A stretch of DNA of 64,000 nt from Avichristensenella sp031550535 (GCA_031550535.1 JAVBOM010000027.1:23510-87509), one strand, 5' to 3'. Positions 26,270 to 34,649 are shown, numbered from the stretch's first letter. Translations and numbers: made by a program. Notes: generated by a model not told the origin, from the letters alone.

Positions 26270-27649
26270 TTACTCCGTTACCACGGCGCTTTTCCCGCGC
26301 CGCAAATACTGTCCCAGGTGGCGCCGCGTCACGTTGCCCGCTTGCGCGGCAATTTCGCCGCCCAGCAGCACGGCGCGCGCCCTGCCCGTGGTCATAAACC
26401 CCTCGTAGGGCGTGTAATCCGTGTTTTGGAGCTGCGCCGCCGCCGTGATTGGCGCGATGTGCTTTTCCCAGATGACGATGTCCGCGTCGCTGCCGGGGGT
26501 TAGCGCGCCCTTTTGCGGGTACAAGCCGTACGCCTTCGCGGGGCCAGTGCTGAGCAGGCGGCACATCGCCTCGGGCGTGAGCAATCCCTTATCCACCAGC
26601 GCAGAGTAGATCACCGCCGGGCGATGCTCCACGCCGGGCATGCCGTTGGGGATTTTGGTGAAATCGTTTCCGCCAAGCGTTTTTTGCCCGTCAAAGCGGT
26701 AGCTGCAGTGGTCAGTCGCGACGGTGTCGATCTCGCCCCCGGCAAGCGCCTCGATAAGCGCCGCCTGATCCGATGGCTTGCGCAGCGGGGGCGAGCAGAC
26801 GTATTTCGCGCCTTCAAAATCTGGCTGGCCGTAGACCGAATCGTTCAGCAGCAGGTATTGCGGGCAAGTCTCCACGAGCACGCGCTGCCCCATGGCGCGC
26901 GCCTTGCGCACCTCGGCAAGGCCGAGCGCGCTGCTCAGGTGCACGACGGCCACCGGCCAGTCCGCGAGCCGCGCGATGTACAGCAGGCGCGAGACGGCTT
27001 CCGCCTCCAGTTCCGCCGGACGGCTGAGCGGGTGCGCGGCGGGGGATAGCCGCCCTTGCGCGCGGAGCTTCGCCGACAGCGCGTTCACGAGCGTCCCGTT
27101 TTCACAGTGCACGCCGACGAGGCCCTGGATGCGCTTCATTTCGCCCAGGATGTCCAGTATCTGCGCGTCGTCCACGCGCAGCGCGTCGTAGGCCATGTAC
27201 AGCTTGAACGACGTGACGCCCGCCGCCATCATATCTGATAGCTCGGCCCGCGCCCCGTCGTTCCAATCCGTGATGGCCATATGAAAGCCGTAATGGCAGC
27301 TTGACCGCCCGTCCGCCTTTTGGCGCCACACGGCAAGTGCGTCCTTGAGTGTGCATCCCTTGTCCTGCGTCGCAAAATCGATAATCGCCGTCGTTCCGCC
27401 CGCGAGCGCGGCGGCGGTGCCGGTCTCAAAGTCGTCGGCGGTGACGGTGACGCCATGATCCAGGTCACAGTGCGTGTGCGCGTCGATAAACCCCGGAAAG
27501 ACAAGGCAGCCGCGCGCGTCGAGCACCTCGTCGCCCGGTGCGGGGTCGATGCGCGGCGCGGCAGCGTCGATGATGCCGCCGCTGACGCGGAGGTCGGCGC
27601 GGGTTTGCCCGTCCGGGCTCACGAGGGTCCCATTTTGAATGATAAGCAT
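26270..27649 (-). CDS. hydA: dihydropyrimidinase-like cyclic amidohydrolase
   Basis: 459 residues. A zinc amidohydrolase of the dihydropyrimidinase/hydantoinase group: metal motif GFIDAHTHCD, the carbamylated-lysine region TSFKLYMAYD, then GVHCENG, VVHLSSA and TVATDHCSY (last Asp ligand). It opens cyclic amide rings. In purine-fermenting gut bacteria the homologue in this cluster is thought to open the reduced ring of a dioxopurine or urate derivative. ATG 27649 is preferred because AAGGAGGC ends 7 bases upstream; the earlier ATG is one base from it. Family C repeats lie on both sides, and ygfK is upstream. Confidence 0.93.
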   Translation of the reverse strand: MLIIQNGTLVSPDGQTRADLRVSGGIIDAAAPRIDPAPGDEVLDARGCLVFPGFIDAHTHCDLDHGVTVTADDFETGTAAALAGGTTAIIDFATQDKGCTLKDALAVWRQKADGRSSCHYGFHMAITDWNDGARAELSDMMAAGVTSFKLYMAYDALRVDDAQILDILGEMKRIQGLVGVHCENGTLVNALSAKLRAQGRLSPAAHPLSRPAELEAEAVSRLLYIARLADWPVAVVHLSSALGLAEVRKARAMGQRVLVETCPQYLLLNDSVYGQPDFEGAKYVCSPPLRKPSDQAALIEALAGGEIDTVATDHCSYRFDGQKTLGGNDFTKIPNGMPGVEHRPAVIYSALVDKGLLTPEAMCRLLSTGPAKAYGLYPQKGALTPGSDADIVIWEKHIAPITAAAQLQNTDYTPYEGFMTTGRARAVLLGGEIAAQAGNVTRRHLGQYLRRGKSAVVTE

Positions 27650-27710
27650 GGGCATGCCTCCTTGGTGGTGGGGGAGTGGTGGGGGAGGCGCTAGGGAACG
27701 CTGGCACTTG

Positions 27711-28020
27711 AATATTGTCGTGCCGCAGGCGGCACGCACCCCGGCATTGTCGCGCTGTCCGCATTCGCGGCCATCGCGCACCCTGATATTGTCGCACTGG
27801 TCGCCTTCGCGCCCATTGCTCTGTATCAGGGCGAACCTTCACCTCGCTTCATCGCCCACAGGGCGCGCTCGGTTCCGGTTTTGTGCCGCAGGGCACCTTC
27901 GGGTCGCTTCATCCCGCACTGCGGGCGCTTCCCTCCGGTGCAGCGGGCGCTCGGTTCCGGTTTTGTATTCAAGTGAACCTGCGCCGCATCCCCTTCCGCC
28001 ACTGGCGGAATACGGCTTCG
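27711..28020. repeat. family C repeat, copy 2
   Basis: The upstream partner of copy 1, sharing the 101-base block 27787-27887. Several TATTGTCGC units precede it, and TTCGGGTCGCTTCATCCCGC-type units follow. Non-coding; it sits between hydA and ygfK. Confidence 0.75.
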
Positions 28021-28308
28021 GTTCCTCCTAGGACCCCTGCCAGAGGACTTCGATCCGGGTTTCCATATTGTCGCGCACAAGGTGCGCTCTGTATGGAAAC
28101 CAATCTGCGCCTCGCCCTTTGCCGCCACTGGCGGCGCGAGGCTCCGATTCCTCTGGACTCCCGTCTTGCCTCACGGCAGGGATTCTGTCATAACATTGCG
28201 TAGGCCATATCTGAACCGGCCCGCCCGCAGGCGAAAATGAAGGGTTTCCAAAGGGACAATGTCCCTTTGGTAGGGGTTCTAGGGGACAAAGTCCCCTAGC
28301 GTGCCCCT
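28021..28308. repeat. family B repeat, copy 3, with a nested family C piece
   Basis: The right half carries CCAAAGGGACAATGTCCCTTTGG and CTAGGGGACAAAGTCCCCTAG hairpins (arms of 10 and 9 bases) as in copy 1. In the left half the CCAGAGGACTTCG...CTCTGGACTCCC module is split by about 95 bases of family C sequence (28051-28147), including TATTGTCGCGC. This places C inside B. Confidence 0.7.
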
Positions 28309-28318
28309 CAAACCATTC

Positions 28319-31300
28319 CTACAAACACCATCCGTAGTCTTCCACAACCGCCCGCATGATCCGGACCAGCGGCTCATACGTGCGCGTGTCCGTAGCGAGC
28401 GCCGTCTCATACACCTGACCGCCCAGCCGCAGTTTCACGCGCTGCTCCGCGCGGCTGATCACCAGGAAGCCCTGGTTCTCGCTGTCCTCGAAATCCGCCG
28501 TGGACGCGAACACCGTGAACTTCTCGCGGTACGGCTTGCTGTCGTACGGACAGAACACCGTGCAGTTGCCGCACTCGTTGCACATCTTGTCCACGTGCAG
28601 CACCTGCTCTTTCACCATGCCCGGCACCTTCACCGCGATGTTTGCGCGGTTCGGGCACACGTCCACGCAGTTTTCGCACACCATGGAGCAGCCGAGGCAC
28701 CGTTCGTTCTCCTTCGCGGGATCGCCGCTGTGGCAGAGCGCGCCGCGCCGCGCCTTGAGTGTCGCTGCGTCCATGGAGTAGGGATTTCTGGCGAAATCCC
28801 TTGATGGCGCCCGATTTTTCAAATCAGCGCCGCCGTCATGATACAGCGTTTCCGTGATTTCGCCGCCCAGGATGTCTGTCGCCGCTTCCGTCGCGTCCGC
28901 GATCGTCTCCACGACGGTGGACGGGCCGCGCAGCGCATCGCCGACCACGTACACATTGCCGTGCTTCATGCCATCGGCGCGCCCGCGCCCGCCGAGCTTC
29001 ACGCCGTCCGCCGCGAGGGCGTCCGAATCCACCGCCTCGCCCACGGCGCTGATGACCGTATCCGCCGGGACGCGCACGCGCTCGCCGGTCGGCTCGGGGC
29101 TGCGACGTCCGCTCGCGTCCGGCGCGCCGAGTTGCATCACGTCGCAGAGAAGGTGGCCGCCCTCATGCGACACGGGCGCGAGCAGCTCCAAAAATTCCAC
29201 GCCGTCCGAAAGGGCAAGATCAAGCTCCTCCGCGTCGGCGGGCATCTCGCGCTTCGTGCGGCGGTAGACGAGCGTCACGCTCTTCACGCCTGCCGCGCGC
29301 TTCGCTGCCCGCGCCGCGTCCATCGCGGTGTTGCCACCGCCGACCACGACCACGCGCTCGCCGAGCGTGAGCGTCCCGGGCGCTTTCTTTTGCGCCTCCA
29401 GGAATTCCAGCACGTTCAGCGCCTTGCCGTTTTCCAGCGCGAGCCTGCCCGGCTTCCATGCGCCGATGGCGAGGATCACGTGGGTGTAGCCCTGTGCCGA
29501 TAATTCTTTAGCGGAGGGCGCTTCCGTGTTCAGCTTTACGGTCACGCCGAGCTTTTCCAGCATGGCGGCGTCATTGTCAATCGCCGCGTCCGCGATGCGG
29601 AACGCCGGGATCACGTGGCGTACGATGCCGCCCAGGCTGTCCCGCTTCTCGAAAATGGTTGCCTTTGCCCCGGCGAGCGCCAGCAGGTGCGCCGTCGCCA
29701 TGCCCGCAGGGCCGCCGCCGACGATCGCCACGTTCTCCGGCCGTTGCGGCGCGGGGGAGAGCGCCGCCCTGTACGCCGCGTAGCCCTTTTCCGCCGCGAC
29801 GAGCTTTGCGGCGCGGATGGCAACGGGTTCCTCATAGAAATTGCGCGTGCAGCGCAGCATGCAGCGGTGGCTGCAGATGGTGCCGGTGATGAACGGCAGC
29901 GGGTTCTTTTTGCAAATGACTTCCAGCGCCTCGTCGTATTTCCCCTGGCCGACCAGCTCCACGTATTCCGGGATGTCCTGGCCGATGGGGCAGCCGCCCT
30001 CGCACGGGGCCATGAAGCAGTCCACCAGCGGCACCTGCTCGGATGTCTTGCGCGGCGGGTTGATCTTGACGGGCTTCACATGGTGCGGGTTGCTCCGCGC
30101 CTCTTTCGCAAGCGCGCCCACTTTGTCCACATCCACGCCCGTGAACGGGGCATAGGGCAGCTTTACCAGCATTTCCGCGATGGGCTGCAGGCGGCCATAC
30201 CCGCCGGGCTTCAGCAGCGTCGTCGCCATGGTGATCGGCCAGATGCCCGCGCCGAAGATGCCGCCCGCGTTGAACAGGTCCGCGCCGCCGGAGTACGACA
30301 CGCGCAGCTTCCCGTCAAACGCGCGCCCGAGCTTTTCCGCCAGGGAGATGGACAGCGGGTACAGACTCTTGCCACTCATGTACATTTCGCCGCCCGGCAG
30401 CTCGCCGCGCGCGATCTTCACGGGGAACGTGTTCGTCAGCTTCACGCCGAATTCGAGGCCACGGCCTACGGCGAGCGCCTGCAACCGCTGGAACATCGGC
30501 ACCGCGTCTGAAAATTGCAGGTCGTGCGTGAAATGATGGTCGTCAAAGACCAGATAGTCGTAGCCCATCGCGTCCATGGTTTCCCGCGCGAACGCGTAGC
30601 CCAGCAGCGTCGGGTTGCACTTGACATACGTGTGCAGGCACTTTTCCTCGATCAGGTAGCGCGCGATGCGCTCAATCTCGTCCGGCGGGCAGCCGTGCAG
30701 CGTGGACAGCGTGATGGACTTGCAGACCTTGTTGTCCAGCCCCGTGAGGAACGCCTCGTCGATGTTCCGGAACCGGGAGAGGTTCGCCCGCGCCCAGGCC
30801 AGGCACTCCCGCCAGATGGCGGTGCTGCCGGCGGCCTTCATGCCCTCGATGTATGTGTCGATCTTTTCGGACTGGATGCCAGCCAGGTCGTACCCGACAC
30901 TCATGTTGAACACAAAGCCCGTCGGGCTGCCAAGGCCCAGCTCCCGGCTGAGCAGCTTCAGCGCGAACCAGCCCTTGACGTACTCGTCAAACGCCTCGGG
31001 CACGCGCAGCTCCGTGCTCCACTCGACGTTGTAGCACTCATCCTCCGCGCGGATGCACGGCTTTTCGACCGGCAAGTCCTCACCGTCGATGATCTGTACG
31101 GTCTTGACCTCAAAGAAGCGCGCGCCGCCCGCGTAGGCCGCGATCAGGTTCTGCGCGAGCTGGCTGTGCGGGCCCGCCGCCGGGCCGATGGGCGTCTCGA
31201 TCGTCTCGCCGAAGATCGGCAGCGTTTTGCCGCCCTCGTGCCGGTACAGCGCGCCCACGCCAAAGATCGTGCCCTGCTCGGCGTATTCCGAAAGTACCCA

Positions 31301-31345
31301 GTGCATGAGTTGGCCGAACGGAATCGGCCGCATGATATCGCTCAT
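28319..31345 (-). CDS. ygfK: YgfK-type flavo-iron-sulfur reductase (dihydropyrimidine-dehydrogenase-like)
   Basis: 1008 residues, annotated in databases as a putative selenate reductase subunit. The domain order resembles dihydropyrimidine dehydrogenase: N-terminal dihydroorotate-dehydrogenase-like barrel (IGPAAGPHSQLAQNL), a GltD-type Fe-S segment (GGCPIGQDIPEY), two Rossmann folds (VAIVGGGPAGMA and VVVVGGGNTAMDAA), and C-terminal 4Fe-4S clusters (CLGCSMVCENCVDVCP and CNECGNCTVFCPYD). It probably uses NAD(P)H to reduce a purine ring intermediate; recent work on gut purine fermentation, as I recall it, assigns such a role. Residues about 837-856 are encoded by an inserted family A repeat. AGGGTGG lies 7 bases before the ATG; ssnA is 40 bases upstream. 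Confidence 0.92.
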   Translation of the reverse strand: MSDIMRPIPFGQLMHWVLSEYAEQGTIFGVGALYRHEGGKTLPIFGETIETPIGPAAGPHSQLAQNLIAAYAGGARFFEVKTVQIIDGEDLPVEKPCIRAEDECYNVEWSTELRVPEAFDEYVKGWFALKLLSRELGLGSPTGFVFNMSVGYDLAGIQSEKIDTYIEGMKAAGSTAIWRECLAWARANLSRFRNIDEAFLTGLDNKVCKSITLSTLHGCPPDEIERIARYLIEEKCLHTYVKCNPTLLGYAFARETMDAMGYDYLVFDDHHFTHDLQFSDAVPMFQRLQALAVGRGLEFGVKLTNTFPVKIARGELPGGEMYMSGKSLYPLSISLAEKLGRAFDGKLRVSYSGGADLFNAGGIFGAGIWPITMATTLLKPGGYGRLQPIAEMLVKLPYAPFTGVDVDKVGALAKEARSNPHHVKPVKINPPRKTSEQVPLVDCFMAPCEGGCPIGQDIPEYVELVGQGKYDEALEVICKKNPLPFITGTICSHRCMLRCTRNFYEEPVAIRAAKLVAAEKGYAAYRAALSPAPQRPENVAIVGGGPAGMATAHLLALAGAKATIFEKRDSLGGIVRHVIPAFRIADAAIDNDAAMLEKLGVTVKLNTEAPSAKELSAQGYTHVILAIGAWKPGRLALENGKALNVLEFLEAQKKAPGTLTLGERVVVVGGGNTAMDAARAAKRAAGVKSVTLVYRRTKREMPADAEELDLALSDGVEFLELLAPVSHEGGHLLCDVMQLGAPDASGRRSPEPTGERVRVPADTVISAVGEAVDSDALAADGVKLGGRGRADGMKHGNVYVVGDALRGPSTVVETIADATEAATDILGGEITETLYHDGGADLKNRAPSRDFARNPYSMDAATLKARRGALCHSGDPAKENERCLGCSMVCENCVDVCPNRANIAVKVPGMVKEQVLHVDKMCNECGNCTVFCPYDSKPYREKFTVFASTADFEDSENQGFLVISRAEQRVKLRLGGQVYETALATDTRTYEPLVRIMRAVVEDYGWCL
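28778..28836 (+). repeat. family A repeat, copy 2, inside ygfK
   Basis: 59 bases with both family A hairpins, lying in the ygfK coding strand and read in frame as GGADLKNRAPSRDFARNPY. The insertion point is between the NAD(P)-binding part (ends near ITETLYHD) and the C-terminal ferredoxin part (starts near SMDAATLK). No stop or frameshift results. Confidence 0.9.
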
Positions 31346-31385
31346 TGGTATGCCACCCTTTCAAAAATGGTCCGATACGGCGGGT

Positions 31386-32723
31386 TTACCGGCCCGCGTT
31401 GATCCGCGTCGCGACATCCCGCGCGCGCTCGCGGCAGTGCGCCAGCACGGCTTCCTTGTCGATGCCGACCAATTCCCGGTTGTGCATTTTGATTTCGCCA
31501 TTGATGATCGTCGTTGTTACGGAATGGCCGTTCATGCCGAACAGCACGTGCGAGTTGGCGTTGTCGCCCGTCATCGGCGTCTGCGGGGTGTAGTCCAGCG
31601 CGATCACGTCCGCGCACGCGCCCGCTTTCAGGATGCCGAGGGGCTTGCCGAAGAACGCCGACACCATCTTGCGGTTGTTTTCAAACAGCATGGCCGGGAT
31701 CTCGCCCCACGCGGCGGTCGGGTCGCACAGGTGATGCTTGTGCAGGATGTTGGCGACCTTGTAGCTTTCCAGCATGTCGTTCGTGTAGCCGTCCGTGCCA
31801 AGGCCGATGCCAATGCCCCGATGGAACATGGACAGCACGGGCGGGCAGCCGATGGCGTTGCCCATGTTGCTCTCCGGGTTGTGCGCCACAAGGCTCCCTG
31901 TCGCGGCCAGCAGGTCCATCTCCGCCTCGCTGACGTGCGTGCAGTGGCCGCAGATGGTCTTTTCGCCCAGCACGCCGAAGTCGTGCAGACGGAACACGGG
32001 GCGCTTGCCGTGCTGCTTTAAACTGTCCAGCACGTCCTCAATGCCCTCGGCAACGTGGATGTGCACGCCCGCTCCGTTCGGTTTCTCCGCCATACAATAG
32101 GTAAGCGTGCTGCTCGACAGCGTGAACGGCGCGTGCATGCCCATCATGCCGGCCAGCATGCCGGACGTGTCCGCCTGCGCATGCCGGATGAACGCGACAT
32201 TCTCGCGGACAGCGGCGCGCATCTTGTCCGCGCCGTCGCGGTCGCTGATCTCGTAGCAGAGGTTCGCGCGCACGCCGAATTTCTTCGCGCTCTCCGCGAT
32301 GGCGAACAAGCTGCCCTCAATTTCGCCATAGCTGGCGTGGTGGTCAAAGATCGCCGTGGTGCCGTTTTCGATGCAGTCGATGAAGTTCCAGTCCGCGCTG
32401 GCGGCCGTGTCGGCCAGGAGCAGATGGCGGTCGATCGTCCACCACAGGCCGTCCAGAATCTCCAGGAACGTCCGGTTGTTCGCGCCCTTGATGGACAGCC
32501 CGCGCGCGAACGCGGAGTAGATATGGTTGTGCGCGTTGATCAGCCCCGGCATGATGACGCCGCCCTTGGCGTCCAGAAACCGCGCGCCGGGGTGGCTCGC
32601 TTTCATGGCGGCCGTATCGCCCACGCCCGCAATGACGCCGCCGTCCATCGCGACGCATCCGTTTTCGAGGAAGGGGTTCCCATCGTCCCGGGTGATGACC
32701 CGGCCATTTCCCAGCAGCAGCAT
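31386..32723 (-). CDS. ssnA: SsnA-type amidohydrolase
   Basis: 445 residues. A metal-dependent hydrolase of the guanine deaminase/chlorohydrolase group: MPGLINAHNHIYSAFARG, HIHVAEG, ICGHCTHVSE, and the metal aspartate in GLGTDGYTND. SsnA co-occurs with YgfK and molybdenum hydroxylases and is thought to act on a purine or ring-opened intermediate. ATG 32723 has AGGAGG ending 6 bases upstream; the ATG two codons earlier abuts the site and is rejected. It is first gene after the promoter at 32897-32925; the 160-base leader contains a terminator just before the ribosome binding site, so expression is probably controlled by attenuation. Confidence 0.92.
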   Translation of the reverse strand: MLLLGNGRVITRDDGNPFLENGCVAMDGGVIAGVGDTAAMKASHPGARFLDAKGGVIMPGLINAHNHIYSAFARGLSIKGANNRTFLEILDGLWWTIDRHLLLADTAASADWNFIDCIENGTTAIFDHHASYGEIEGSLFAIAESAKKFGVRANLCYEISDRDGADKMRAAVRENVAFIRHAQADTSGMLAGMMGMHAPFTLSSSTLTYCMAEKPNGAGVHIHVAEGIEDVLDSLKQHGKRPVFRLHDFGVLGEKTICGHCTHVSEAEMDLLAATGSLVAHNPESNMGNAIGCPPVLSMFHRGIGIGLGTDGYTNDMLESYKVANILHKHHLCDPTAAWGEIPAMLFENNRKMVSAFFGKPLGILKAGACADVIALDYTPQTPMTGDNANSHVLFGMNGHSVTTTIINGEIKMHNRELVGIDKEAVLAHCRERARDVATRINAGR

Positions 32724-32761
32724 GCGCATCCTCCTTTTCGTCCGGCTGACGCCGGAATAAC

Positions 32762-32880
32762 AAAAAAATCTGTCCCAAAGCCCGACTGGCCAAGACAGAT
32801 CCACGGCGAGACAATAGCAAACCAGGCAATCCCATCCGCGGAAAAGCCCGTGCGCGAAGCACTTCCTTGCAGCCACTGTC
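32762..32880 (-). promoter_or_regulatory. ssnA leader: candidate riboswitch/attenuator
   Basis: Reading on the minus strand, GACAGT (32880-32875) can pair with ATTGTC (32815-32810) and close a domain of about 70 bases that holds a GTGC-loop-GCAC hairpin. Then ATCTGTC (32800-32794) pairs with GACAGAT (32774-32768), followed by seven Ts: an intrinsic terminator about 24 bases before the ssnA ribosome binding site. CTGTC of the terminator can instead pair with the GACAG of the first strand, which gives a mutually exclusive antiterminator. The known purine, xanthine, Moco and ykkC consensus patterns were looked for and not recognised. Confidence 0.55.
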
Positions 32881-32896
32881 TTATTCGATTGAATTT

Positions 32897-32925
32897 ACAA
32901 TATCACATTGCGGGTTTTTTATCAA
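32897..32925 (-). promoter_or_regulatory. promoter of the ssnA-ygfK operon
   Basis: On the minus strand TTGATA (32920-32925) and TATTGT (32897-32902) are 17 bases apart, in an AT-rich intergenic stretch after mocA. The transcript would start near 32890, just before the leader element. Confidence 0.65.
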
Positions 32926-32991
32926 TCGCTTCCGGGAAGGTTGTAAAAATACGTCACAATATACGATGAAAGGATACGGGAAATAGAAGAT

Positions 32992-33582
32992 TTATACGAT
33001 ATTCGTGCCTTTCGCCGCATGTGCCTCCAGCGCGGCGAGTGCGTCCGGCGTATCCACGTCGAACAGCTCCCACGCGGAGGCGGCTTCGACTCGCAGCACA
33101 GCTTCCGTGTGCTTGCGGATCACCGTGCCGCCGGTCTGGCCGGGGGAGAGAGACAGGAGCGAATCATAGAACGCGCGCGCGAAAAGCACCGGGTTGCCGT
33201 CCTGGCCATCATGGCAGACACGGACAATCGCGTCCGGGTGCGCACGGAAGCATTCCGCCATGCGCTCCATCGTCTCCGTGGCGCACAGCGGCTGGTCCGC
33301 CACGCAAAACAGACATCCGTCCATGTCCCGCATGGCCGAAACGCCTAGCCGGATGGTGTCCGACACGTCCGGTTCCGCGTGCAGAAGGCATTCAAAACCG
33401 GCATCGCGCGCAAGCGCGGCGACCGCCGCATCGCGCGTCACCACGAGCGACTTGGTGAGCGTGCGCGGCAGCTTTTCCAGCGTATGTAGGATCAGCGGCC
33501 GCCCGAGGAACGGCGCGAGCAGCTTATTGCCGCCGAACCGGGACGAGTCGCCGGAAGCCATCACCACGCAACCGATTTTCAC
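32992..33582 (-). CDS. mocA: molybdenum cofactor cytidylyltransferase-like protein
   Basis: 196 residues (E. coli homologue in the purine cluster: ygfJ). Nucleotidyltransferase fold with the GxxxR/K loop as VVMASGDSSRFGGNKLL, the metal-binding CVADQPLC and the later GNPVLFARAFYDSL. MocA/YgfJ enzymes attach CMP or a related nucleotide to molybdopterin for molybdenum hydroxylases, here the xdh product. GTG 33582 is preferred because AGGAGG ends 7 bases upstream; the earlier GTG lies one base from it. Its ribosome binding site touches the stop of the LacI gene, so it is co-transcribed with the polysaccharide repressor rather than with xdh. Confidence 0.88.
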   Translation of the reverse strand: MKIGCVVMASGDSSRFGGNKLLAPFLGRPLILHTLEKLPRTLTKSLVVTRDAAVAALARDAGFECLLHAEPDVSDTIRLGVSAMRDMDGCLFCVADQPLCATETMERMAECFRAHPDAIVRVCHDGQDGNPVLFARAFYDSLLSLSPGQTGGTVIRKHTEAVLRVEAASAWELFDVDTPDALAALEAHAAKGTNIV

Positions 33583-33593
33583 GTGCACTCCTC

Positions 33594-34649
33594 CTATTGT
33601 ATCTCCCGCCGCCCCAGCCTTGCCCCGCAGGACTCCCGCACCACCAGCGTGGACTCCTTCACCTGCGTGAACCCCGGGCTGTCGCCGCGCTTCTCCACCG
33701 AGGCCAGGAGCTGCTGCACGGCGGCGCGACCAAGCTGCGCCGGGTGCAGGTCCACGGTGGTCAGCGGCGGGTCGGTGTACGGGGAGAAGAACTGGTTGTC
33801 ACAGCCGATGACGGCCATGTCGCCCGGGACCGTCAAGCCCATGCGCCGGAACTGGCGCATCGCGCCAATTGCCACCAGGTCGTTGATGGCGATGAGGGCC
33901 GTGGGCCTCGCTTCGGGGGAGAGGGGCGCGAGCAGCCGGGCCGCGCCGAGTTCGCCCGCCTCCGGCGTGTGGCCCGCCTCCTGGCAGAACGCCGTCAGGC
34001 CGAGCTTGTTCATTTCGACCATGAAGCCGATTTCACGCTCGCTGGCGCTGCGGCTTTGGTAGGAGCCGCCCAGGAACGCGATGCGCCGGTGGCCGAGCGC
34101 GTGCAGGTGCCGCACGGACTGGCGGACGCTGGCGGACAGGTCGCTGTGGAAGTTCATGCAGGTAACGCCGGGAACCGGCGGGCAGATGGTGACAAGCGGC
34201 ATGTGCCGCATCAGCAGCGTGAGCGTCTGGGCCAGATCCCCGGGCGGCTGCGTTGCCTCCACAACGCCGCCCAGCAGCAGCACCCCCTCCAGCCGCCGCT
34301 CGATCAGGTCGCCGGTGAAAGCCTCGTCCAGCGGCTCCGTGGGGGAGGTGTGGTAGACCACTACGGCGTACCCCGCGCGGCGCGCCTCGTCATGCGCGGC
34401 GGAAAACAGCGCGGCGTAGTACGGGTTTTCCACGCTGGGCAGGATGAAGCCGACCATGCCGGACGCCTGATGGTACAGCCCGCGCGCGATGGAGCTGGGG
34501 CGGAATTGATATTTCTCCACAACCCGCATGACCTTCGCATGCGTTTTGGCGCTCACGTTGGGGTGGCCGGACATCACGCGCGAAACCGTCGCCGCGGAGA
34601 CGCCCGCCTCGCTGGCGATGTCGTAGATGGTTTTGCGCTCTCCAAGCAT
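33594..34649 (-). CDS. LacI-family repressor of the polysaccharide operon
   Basis: 351 residues. N-terminal LacI helix-turn-helix with hinge (TIYDIASEAGVSAATVSRVMSG, in part AGVSAATVSRVMSG; SSIARGLYHQ), then a periplasmic-binding-protein-like ligand domain (GMVGFILPSVENPYY, ALIAINDLVAIGAM, MAVIGCDNQFFSPYTDPPLTT). ATG 34649 has GGAGG 8 bases upstream; the longer GTG start is weaker. It is divergent from the sugar ABC operon; palindromes matching LacI operators lie in both promoters (34709-34722 and 34818-34833). The ligand is probably a uronate-containing oligosaccharide. mocA follows 11 bases later. Confidence 0.92.
   Translation of the reverse strand: MLGERKTIYDIASEAGVSAATVSRVMSGHPNVSAKTHAKVMRVVEKYQFRPSSIARGLYHQASGMVGFILPSVENPYYAALFSAAHDEARRAGYAVVVYHTSPTEPLDEAFTGDLIERRLEGVLLLGGVVEATQPPGDLAQTLTLLMRHMPLVTICPPVPGVTCMNFHSDLSASVRQSVRHLHALGHRRIAFLGGSYQSRSASEREIGFMVEMNKLGLTAFCQEAGHTPEAGELGAARLLAPLSPEARPTALIAINDLVAIGAMRQFRRMGLTVPGDMAVIGCDNQFFSPYTDPPLTTVDLHPAQLGRAAVQQLLASVEKRGDSPGFTQVKESTLVVRESCGARLGRREIQ

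Noticed and set aside
25943..28020. Family C repeats as a CRISPR array
   Set aside because: Units vary in length and order, there are no regular spacers, and no cas genes are in the window.
32762..32880. Known purine riboswitch in the ssnA leader
   Set aside because: The conserved junction and loop sequences of the purine class are not present; only the general leader-terminator design is supported.
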